The notes beneath the pieces are model-generated. The model was not told the DNA's origin. It worked only from the letters and a program-made list of their open reading frames with translations, and ran no database searches. The position numbers and the translations under genes are program-made. Shown here piece by piece: positions 50,145 through 57,751 of a stretch of 57,751 nt of DNA; position 1 is the stretch's first letter; each line of letters opens with the position of its first letter. The DNA is from Bacteroidota bacterium (GTDB lineage Bacteria > Bacteroidota > Rhodothermia > Rhodothermales > Rubricoccaceae). Location of the stretch: the NCBI GenBank assembly GCA_022561755.1, contig JADFQN010000002.1, positions 1 to 57,751 on the forward strand. Reading direction: 5' to 3'.

Positions 50145-50810
50145 ATGACCCGCTTCTTCCACATCTCGCTTGTTGCCGCTATCGCGCTTCCGCTGGTCCT
50201 TTCCGGTTGCCGCGGGATGAAATCCGAGCGCACGCCGATCCATCCGAACCCCAACATGGATCATCAGGAGCGGTTTGAAGAACAAGAAGCCAATCCATTT
50301 TTCGCCGACGGCTCTTCCATGCGGATGCCCGTGCCCGGCACGGTGGCTCGCGGCCACCTCCGCACCACCGCCAACGCGCCGTTCGAGTTGGGCCGGGAAG
50401 CCTCCGGCCAGTTCGTAGCAGCGAACCCGATGGATGTGAATGCAATGCTGCTGGAGCGTGGGAGGGAGCGCTTCAACATTTACTGTACGCCGTGCCACGG
50501 CTATGCGGGCGATGGTCGTGGGATTATCATGGTCGGCAACGGCGGGCAGGGCTACGGCTTCGTTCCGGCGCCGACGTACCACTCTGACTTCCTCCGCAAT
50601 GTGCCGGACGGCTACCTCTACGGCGTGATGGCCAACGGTGTCCGCTCCATGCCGAGCTACGGGCACGAGATTGCCCCGGCCGACCGCTGGGCCATCGTTG
50701 CATACATCCGTGCGCTCCAGCGCTCGCAGGACGCGGGGCCGGAAGACGTGCCGGAGCCCGAGCGCGACCGCCTGGCGACCTACAACCCAAACGTGAACGT
50801 GACCAATTGA
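50145..50810 (+). CDS. actE: Alternative complex III subunit ActE, monohaem cytochrome c lipoprotein
   Basis: The 221-residue product has a lipoprotein signal (LPLVLSGC, lipobox cysteine 22) and one CxxCH haem site (FNIYCTPCHGYAGDGRG) in a cytochrome c domain, with MANGVRSMPSYG as the likely distal methionine region. It is the small cytochrome of ACIII that gives electrons to the oxidase. The ATG at 50145 directly precedes the signal; upstream frame sequence is repeat. Confidence 0.95.
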   Translation: MTRFFHISLVAAIALPLVLSGCRGMKSERTPIHPNPNMDHQERFEEQEANPFFADGSSMRMPVPGTVARGHLRTTANAPFELGREASGQFVAANPMDVNAMLLERGRERFNIYCTPCHGYAGDGRGIIMVGNGGQGYGFVPAPTYHSDFLRNVPDGYLYGVMANGVRSMPSYGHEIAPADRWAIVAYIRALQRSQDAGPEDVPEPERDRLATYNPNVNVTN

Positions 50811-50812
50811 TC

Positions 50813-50872
50813 GTATTTCGTATTGCGTAAGGGATAGCCCAAGTACGCACTACGAAATACGAACTACTCAAA
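50813..50872. repeat. Heptad hairpin between actE and actF
   Basis: CGTATTTCGTATTGCGTA and TACGCACTACGAAATACG are inverted copies with one mismatch in 18, around a 14-base loop. 7-nt words CGTATTT and ACGAAAT. The hairpin fills the 68-bp gap. Confidence 0.9.
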
Positions 50873-50878
50873 CCCCCG

Positions 50879-52240
50879 ATGGCGAATCCTCTAACTCGTC
50901 TCTTCCTTGACCCCCTCGACTCGGATCGCGAGCGGGCCCCGCGGAAGTACCAGCTTTCGGGCGATTTCCGCTGGTGGGTGGTTCCGCTGGGCATCGGCGT
51001 CGCGTGCTTAGCCCTGTCGTTGCTCGGCCTCGCCGGCGACTCGCAGCGCTTCTGGTACGCCTACCTCGTCGGCTGGATGTTCTGCGTGTCCATTTCCGTC
51101 GGCGCGCTGTTCTTCGTGATGATTCAGCACATCGTGAAGGCGTACTGGAGCGCGTCTCTGCGCCGCATCCCCGAGCTCCTCGTTGCCAACTTTCCGCTGC
51201 TCTTCCTGCTGGGCCTCCCGATTCTCCTTTTCGGGATGCAGGATCTCTACCACTGGACGCACGCCGATCTTTACGAGGTCGGCGGCGAGCACTTCGATCC
51301 GATTCTCGCGGGAAAACAGAGTTATCTGAACGTTCCGTTCTTCATCGCGCGCGTCGTCCTGTACTTTGCGCTGTGGTCGTACCTGGGCCTGCGCATGTAC
51401 ACGCTTTCCGTCCGGCAGGACACCGAGCCGACGGTTGAGAACACGCTGAAGCTGCGCAAGGTGAGCGCGTGGGGCATCCCGCTGTGCGCCGTGGGCACGT
51501 CTTTCGCGTCGTTCGACCTCCTGATGAGCCTCGACCCGCACTGGTTCTCCACCATCTTCGGCGTCTACTTCTTCGCGGGCAGTTGGCTGGCCTCGTGCGC
51601 TGTGCTCGCGCTCATCGGCCTGGCGCTCCGCCTCAGCGGCTTGCTGAAGATGGAGATCACGACCGAGCATTATCAGGACGTCGGCAAGTTCATGTTCGGC
51701 TTCGTCGTGTTCTGGACGTACATCGCCTTCTGCCAGTACATGCTGATCTGGTACGCCAACCTCCCCGAGGAAATCCAGTGGTACGCCGACCGCCTCTCCA
51801 ACGGCTGGGAGACGTTCACCTGGGCGCTGATCATCGGCCATTTCCTCGTCCCGTTCTTTCTGCTTTTGCCGCGCATCACCAAGCGGGTGCTTCCGTTTTT
51901 CGCATTCATGTGCGTCTGGGTGCTGGTGATGCACTGGATCGACCTGTTCTGGCTTGCCTTGCCCACGATTGCCGGCGAAGCCGCGCACACCGCCGCTGCT
52001 CAGGCCGCTGCCCAAGCCGCCGAGGCTGGGCATGCAGTCGCTGCCGGCCTGGATAACGTGGTGGGTCTCGCCGATGTATCCAGCTCGCAGCCGGCCGGTT
52101 TCAGGATGGTGGACTTCACGGCGTGGTTCGGGATGTTCGGTATTTTCCTCGGCGCCACGTTTTGGCGCGCAGGACGGCATAGCCTTACGCCCTACAACGA
52201 TCCCTACTTCGCCGACTCGCTGCGCTTCGAAAATGAGTAA
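50879..52240 (+). CDS. actF: Alternative complex III subunit ActF, NrfD-like membrane protein
   Basis: ActF is the second NrfD-like subunit, paralogous to ActC. The 453-residue protein has ten membrane segments (for example WWVVPLGIGVACLALSLLGL, GALFFVMIQHIVKAYWSASL, FASFDLLMSLDPHWFSTIF, RVLPFFAFMCVWVLVMHWID). An Ala-rich insertion (AAHTAAAQAAAQAAEAGHAV) lies near the C-terminus. A heptad hairpin follows before the next gene. Confidence 0.95.
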   Translation: MANPLTRLFLDPLDSDRERAPRKYQLSGDFRWWVVPLGIGVACLALSLLGLAGDSQRFWYAYLVGWMFCVSISVGALFFVMIQHIVKAYWSASLRRIPELLVANFPLLFLLGLPILLFGMQDLYHWTHADLYEVGGEHFDPILAGKQSYLNVPFFIARVVLYFALWSYLGLRMYTLSVRQDTEPTVENTLKLRKVSAWGIPLCAVGTSFASFDLLMSLDPHWFSTIFGVYFFAGSWLASCAVLALIGLALRLSGLLKMEITTEHYQDVGKFMFGFVVFWTYIAFCQYMLIWYANLPEEIQWYADRLSNGWETFTWALIIGHFLVPFFLLLPRITKRVLPFFAFMCVWVLVMHWIDLFWLALPTIAGEAAHTAAAQAAAQAAEAGHAVAAGLDNVVGLADVSSSQPAGFRMVDFTAWFGMFGIFLGATFWRAGRHSLTPYNDPYFADSLRFENE

Positions 52241-52243
52241 TAA

Positions 52244-52320
52244 CTAATACGTATTCCGTATTCCGTATAGACCACTCGAACCCAGTGAATACGCATTTCG
52301 CCTTTCGCAATAGACCCTCG
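52244..52320. repeat. Heptad block after actF (ATTCCGT type)
   Basis: AATACGTATTCCGTATTCCGTAT is opposed by AATACGCATTTCGCCTTTCGC, in 7-nt words. The gap to the next gene is 143 bp; the rest shows no clear signal. Confidence 0.78.
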
Positions 52321-52383
52321 ATTCACCGCACTTTTGCAGTAGCATTGAAAACAGCGGCTCTGCCCGCGCGTTAGACCGCTCAG

Positions 52384-52983
52384 ATGGAAGAACACACGCC
52401 CGATACTCCACAGACGCCCGATTCTGAGACATCCGCGGAAGGGGGTCACGAAGCGGATCGCCACGATGTCCGCGAGTTGGGCATCGGAGTAGAGGAGGAG
52501 GGCGTCATTGTGTCCGACCTCTTTGGAGTCATGCTGGCGTCGGTCATGTCCATTGCCTGCAGCGCCTTCGTACTGTATTTCGTGTTTTTCGTAACGCGCC
52601 GCGAACATGCGCGCGACGTTGCGGCAGACGTTCCGGCCGCTCGCTATGTGGAACAGCGCGAACTCCGCGCCGAGGCTCAAGACGCCTATGCCCACTACGC
52701 GCTCAGTCCAGACGCCGAGGGCCGTTATCGCATTCCCATCGACGCTGCTATGAAGATCGTGGAGCGGGGCGCCACGGGCGGTATCGCCGCTCCGGCCTCG
52801 CGAACCGCATACAACCTTGCGTGGTTGAACCTCCACCCGGCCCCTGCCATTCATGGCGCCGGTTCGGTCGGGATGCGCGAAGAAACAGCCCCTGTCTTAT
52901 TGGATTCAACAATCGTGGCGGACGCGGAAGTAGCGCCCGAGCCAGCCGAAGAACCCGTAGAAATGGAGGAGGAAACACAATAA
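52384..52983 (+). CDS. Small membrane protein of the ACIII-caa3 operon
   Basis: The 199-residue protein has an acidic N-terminus, one membrane segment (LASVMSIACSAFVLYFVFFV) and an Ala- and Glu-rich C-terminal half containing RYRIPIDAAMKIVERGATGG. The latter resembles the IPIDRAMELV pattern that appears in small proteins next to oxidase genes. It has no cofactor motif. It lies between actF and the sco gene, with the next start 2 bp after its stop, so it may help oxidase assembly or supercomplex formation. Function is not known. Confidence 0.6.
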   Translation: MEEHTPDTPQTPDSETSAEGGHEADRHDVRELGIGVEEEGVIVSDLFGVMLASVMSIACSAFVLYFVFFVTRREHARDVAADVPAARYVEQRELRAEAQDAYAHYALSPDAEGRYRIPIDAAMKIVERGATGGIAAPASRTAYNLAWLNLHPAPAIHGAGSVGMREETAPVLLDSTIVADAEVAPEPAEEPVEMEEETQ

Positions 52984-52984
52984 C

Positions 52985-53875
52985 GTGGTCCACCGTGCCC
53001 TGACGATAGGCCTCTTCGTCGCTGTCGCCGTGCCGGCGATGGGCGGTAGGGGCATGGCCCAGCCGCTCGCAACCCAATCGCTCGAAGCGCAGCCCATCGA
53101 ACCCGACGCCGGTGTACCGGAGGTGACGGTGATTGAGCACCTCGGCGAGCAGATTTCGCTCGACACCGAGTTCGTGGATAGCAAAGGGGAGACGGTGAGG
53201 ATGGGCGATTACCTCGGGCGTGGCCACCCGGTGATCCTGAACTTTGCGTACCACTCCTGCCCGATGTTGTGCAGCCTCGTCCTGGACGGGCTCTCGGAAG
53301 CGCTCAGGGAAACGGACCTGGAGCCGGGCCTGGATTTTGAAGTCGTCTCCCTGTCCTTTAATCACCGTGAAGGCCCCGAGCGTGCTGCCGAGGCAAAGGC
53401 GATGTACGTGGAGCGGACGACTTCCGCGAAGCCGGACATCGCCGAGAGCTGGCATTTCCTGACCGGGCAGGAGGAGAACATTCGCACGCTCGCGGACGAA
53501 GTGGGCTTCGGTTTCGTGTGGGACGAGGCCACCCAGCAGTACGCTCACAACGCGATTCTCGTCTTCCTCAGCGCGGATGGTACCATCACGCGCTACCTCT
53601 ACGGCATCCAGCACAACCCACGCGACTTTCGCCTCGCCACCGTGGAGGCCGGGGAGGGCGCCGTCGGCTCCACGCTCGACCGGTTTCTGCTCACGTGCTT
53701 CCGCTACGACACCACCACGCGGTCGTACACCCCCTACATTCTCAACATCATGAAAATCGGCGGCGGCCTGTCGTTGCTGGCGCTCGCCGCTTTTTTCTTC
53801 CCGAAGTGGCTGCGCGAACGCAAGCGAGGCAACGAACCCGCTGGACTCGGTCTCGACCCCGGATTAGCTGATTAA
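52985..53875 (+). CDS. SCO1/SenC-type copper chaperone for the CuA site
   Basis: SCO proteins deliver copper to subunit II of cytochrome oxidase. The thioredoxin-like domain has the CxxxC motif C92/C96 (YHSCPMLCSLVLDG) and the downstream histidine H188 (QQYAHNAILVF). The 296-residue protein has a signal sequence at the N-terminus and an extra C-terminal segment with a membrane helix (GGGLSLLALAAFFF), more than most SCO proteins. The start is GTG at 52985, two bases after the previous stop codon. coxB follows after 11 bp. Confidence 0.92.
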   Translation: MVHRALTIGLFVAVAVPAMGGRGMAQPLATQSLEAQPIEPDAGVPEVTVIEHLGEQISLDTEFVDSKGETVRMGDYLGRGHPVILNFAYHSCPMLCSLVLDGLSEALRETDLEPGLDFEVVSLSFNHREGPERAAEAKAMYVERTTSAKPDIAESWHFLTGQEENIRTLADEVGFGFVWDEATQQYAHNAILVFLSADGTITRYLYGIQHNPRDFRLATVEAGEGAVGSTLDRFLLTCFRYDTTTRSYTPYILNIMKIGGGLSLLALAAFFFPKWLRERKRGNEPAGLGLDPGLAD

Positions 53876-53886
53876 CGACGTCTGCA

Positions 53887-54987
53887 ATGTTTCTAATATC
53901 GGTGTTTTTGGCTATGCAGGACGCGGCCGCCCCGGAAGGGCGCACCGAGTTCTGGACGGACGGCGGTTCGCTGTGGCTTCCGCCCCAGAGCTCGACGACG
54001 GCGCACATTATTGACAACGCGTTCTACTTCATTCTCTACGCGAGTACGATCCTCACCATCGGCGTAACCATTGCCATGGTCGTACTCGCGTGGAAGTACA
54101 GACGGAAGTCGCACGCCGAGCACCCGCGCCCTGTCCACGAGAGCAAGCTGCTTGAGATGTCGTGGACCATCATTCCCACTATCCTCACGATGATCGTGTT
54201 CTTCTGGGGCTTCCGTTCTTACATGGACACGAGCATCGCACCCAGCGATGCTTACGAGATCCGTGTAGTAGCGCAGAAGTGGTTCTGGACGTTCGAGTAT
54301 CCAAACGGCATGGTGGTGCAGAACGAGGTGGTGGTGCCTGCCGGGCAGCCCGTCAAGCTTGTAATGAGCGCCAGAGATGTGCTTCACAGCTTCTTCGTGC
54401 CTGCGTTCCGCATCAAGCACGACGTGATCCCAAACCGCTATACGTACGTTTGGTTTAACGCGCCGGAAGAGGGCGTCTACCAGGTGGTTTGCACGGAATA
54501 CTGCGGCACGGGCCATTCAAACATGGGCGCGAAGATCCGTGTAGTGGGCCGCGATGCATTCTACGAGTATCTCGCAACGGGTGGGGCCGGAGGGGAAGAC
54601 CTTCCGCCTGCCGAGTGGGGCGAGCGGCTTTACAGCAGCCGGAATTGCAACACGTGCCACACCATTGACGGTTCGGCGGGGACGGGTCCAACCTGGCTCG
54701 GTACTTGGGGCCAGACGCGTGCGTTCGCCGATGGATCCAGCGCCGTGATGGACGACAGCTACGTCCTCGAGTCACTCTACAACCCCGGCACCCAAATCGT
54801 GCAGGGCTTCCAGCCCCAGATGCCCTCCTACGAGAGCCTCATGTCCGACCGTGATGTGCGTGCCATCGCCGCCTACATGCGCCTGATCAACGGAGTTGCG
54901 ACAGCCGCCGACACCAGCTTGGCTTTGCCCGAAGCCGCGGTCGATTCAACGGAAATTGAAACAACTCCGGCAGGCCCGGACGAATAA
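53887..54987 (+). CDS. coxB: Cytochrome c oxidase subunit II with CuA and fused haem c (caa3 type)
   Basis: The 366-residue protein has two membrane segments (about 42-70 and 92-110), a cupredoxin domain with CuA ligands H167, C202, E204, C206, H210 and M213 (CTEYCGTGHSNM), and a C-terminal cytochrome c domain with the haem motif C254-NT-C257-H258. It receives electrons from ACIII and passes them to subunit I. It is the caa3 form, as in Thermus and Rhodothermus. The acidic Thr-rich C-terminus is a linker. A heptad hairpin separates it from coxA. Confidence 0.96.
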   Translation: MFLISVFLAMQDAAAPEGRTEFWTDGGSLWLPPQSSTTAHIIDNAFYFILYASTILTIGVTIAMVVLAWKYRRKSHAEHPRPVHESKLLEMSWTIIPTILTMIVFFWGFRSYMDTSIAPSDAYEIRVVAQKWFWTFEYPNGMVVQNEVVVPAGQPVKLVMSARDVLHSFFVPAFRIKHDVIPNRYTYVWFNAPEEGVYQVVCTEYCGTGHSNMGAKIRVVGRDAFYEYLATGGAGGEDLPPAEWGERLYSSRNCNTCHTIDGSAGTGPTWLGTWGQTRAFADGSSAVMDDSYVLESLYNPGTQIVQGFQPQMPSYESLMSDRDVRAIAAYMRLINGVATAADTSLALPEAAVDSTEIETTPAGPDE

Positions 54988-54989
54988 GT

Positions 54990-55072
54990 ATTAATTCGTA
55001 ATTCGTATTGCGTAAGGTTCCGATTTTGACCCTTTATGCAATACTGAATACGCAATACGGAACACGCACTAT
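54990..55072. repeat. Heptad hairpin between coxB and coxA
   Basis: CGTAATTCGTATTGCGTAAGG is opposed by CCTTTATGCAATACTGAATACGCAATACGG, words of 7 nt. It fills the 90-bp gap up to the coxA ATG. Confidence 0.85.
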
Positions 55073-55077
55073 TCCCT

Positions 55078-56868
<1,791 letters not shown>

Positions 56869-56887
56869 AGTCCCTTTTTTCCGAACT

Positions 56888-57751
56888 ATGACAGACCACG
56901 CAACAACGGTCGCTGAAGAGCACGCGCATGATGCCGCGAACGGCCATGAGCATCACGACGTGATGCTTCGCGGCTACGACGGGGATCTCCATCCGGCGCA
57001 CCTTCAGCATTACTTCGCGACGCCTCAGCAGCAGTTCGAGGCCTCGAAGCTGGGCATGTGGCTCTTTCTCGCCACGGAAATCCTTCTATTCGGTGGGATG
57101 TTCGTGGCCTACGCCATCTTCCGGGCGTGGTACCCCGAGCTCTTCGCCGAGGCCAGCACCCAGCTCAACACCATGATGGGCGCCTTCAACACGCTGGTGC
57201 TCCTTGCGTCGTCGCTGACGGTGGCGTGGGCCATCCGGGGCGTGCAGACGGACAACCAGAAGGTGCTCTTCTGGAACCTCATCGCCACCGTCGCGCTCGC
57301 CGGGACGTTTATGGTGGTGAAGTACTTCGAGTACACCCACAAGTTCGATCTGGGTATTTTCCCCGGCGAGCACTTTGTGATGCCCGATGGATCGACCATT
57401 GGCGATCTGGGTCCGCTTGCCGATGCCGAACCGCTGCTCCTCCTGGAAGAGGACGCAACAGCCCTTGCCGACCACGTACCTGCTGAGGCCGAGCACGCTC
57501 CGGTGCGGGGTGAACAGGCAGCGGCAGATGAGCATGTAGGCGAGGCGCACGGCCCTGGTTCGCACGGCCTTACCAATCGACGGTCCGGCCTCTTCTTCTC
57601 TCTCTACTACGTCATGACGGGCATCCACGGCTTTCACGTGCTTATCGGGATGATCGCCATCAGCATCCTTGCGTGGCAGTCGCGGCGCGGCAAATACTCC
57701 AGCGTCTACTACACGCCGGTCGAGAACGTTGGGCTCTACTGGCATGTGGTG
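56888..57751 (+). CDS. coxC: Cytochrome c oxidase subunit III, 3' end outside window
   Basis: The frame from ATG 56888 (20 bp after coxA) is open to the window end, 288 codons. It begins with a His-rich segment (EEHAHDAANGHEHHD) and has subunit III parts: FEASKLGMWLFLATEILLFG, FNTLVLLASSLTVAWAIRG, VKYFEYTHKFDLGIFPG, LYYVMTGIHGFHVLIGM. Between the latter two lies an extra loop of about 65 residues rich in Asp, Glu and His (residues ~165-230), longer than in most subunit III proteins. It stabilises subunit I. Truncated by the window edge. Confidence 0.95.
   Translation, partial: MTDHATTVAEEHAHDAANGHEHHDVMLRGYDGDLHPAHLQHYFATPQQQFEASKLGMWLFLATEILLFGGMFVAYAIFRAWYPELFAEASTQLNTMMGAFNTLVLLASSLTVAWAIRGVQTDNQKVLFWNLIATVALAGTFMVVKYFEYTHKFDLGIFPGEHFVMPDGSTIGDLGPLADAEPLLLLEEDATALADHVPAEAEHAPVRGEQAAADEHVGEAHGPGSHGLTNRRSGLFFSLYYVMTGIHGFHVLIGMIAISILAWQSRRGKYSSVYYTPVENVGLYWHVV

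Overview
The window reads as a chromosomal segment of a GC-rich, aerobic, heterotrophic bacterium from the Bacteroidota-like Rhodothermota/Balneolota branch. The taxonomic call is inference. It rests on the alternative complex III (ActABCDEF) operon joined to a caa3 oxidase as in Rhodothermus marinus, on two secreted proteins with type IX secretion C-terminal sorting domains, and on a Mrp protein without the CxxC seen in other lineages. No rRNA, tRNA, CRISPR array, prophage or intact insertion sequence was recognised.

Layout. 1-4.4 kb: 3' part of recN, a decayed toxin-antitoxin pair, a truncated and an intact copy of a lipoprotein gene, a carbon-nitrogen hydrolase and a frameshifted TfoX-like gene. 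4.6-9.6 kb: core genes rel, HU, ruvX, def and a ZIP transporter. 9.6-17.5 kb: an SDR epimerase, a free-standing biotin carrier, aat, a DUF1460 lipoprotein, pfkA and an rsbU-rsbV-rsbW partner-switching operon. 17.7-23.1 kb: a 602-residue repeat protein, ppx/gppA, mrp, a NifU-type scaffold and a bacterial AP2 protein. 23.1-30 kb: an accessory patch with pseudogenes, a nucleotidyltransferase pair, DUF2461, a DUF4160/DUF2442 pair, a sorting-domain protein, an M20 amidohydrolase and DUF58. 30-44 kb: pyrR-pyrB, a zinc-protease-like gene, a GT-C enzyme, plsY, rlpA, a second sorting-domain protein, nadC, accA with two small partners, a large glycosyltransferase fusion and a MATE exporter. 44-57.7 kb: actA-F, a small membrane protein, sco, coxB (CuA plus haem c), coxA and coxC, cut by the window end. 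Together these carry electrons from quinol through ACIII and the coxB haem to oxygen.

Three layers of unexplained structure overlie this ordinary gene content. First, many intergenic gaps are filled by short words repeated every 7-8 nt (for example TTCGGAT, TGCGTAA, TTCATCC, AACCTGT), usually as two opposed arms that can fold into a hairpin. They occur at nearly every wide junction in the respiratory operon, and in three places they run into coding sequence. Second, five copies of a 158-181 bp terminal-inverted-repeat element are present; one, with a 5-bp target duplication, lies directly before the rsbV start codon. Third, small accessory modules sit next to duplicated ends of their neighbour genes: 45-bp direct repeats of the M20 3' end around DUF4160/DUF2442, a DUF2461 5' remnant, and a lipoprotein 5' remnant. 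This suggests insertion that regenerates gene ends, with no integrase visible. Point lesions are concentrated in small accessory genes and are absent from the core genes.
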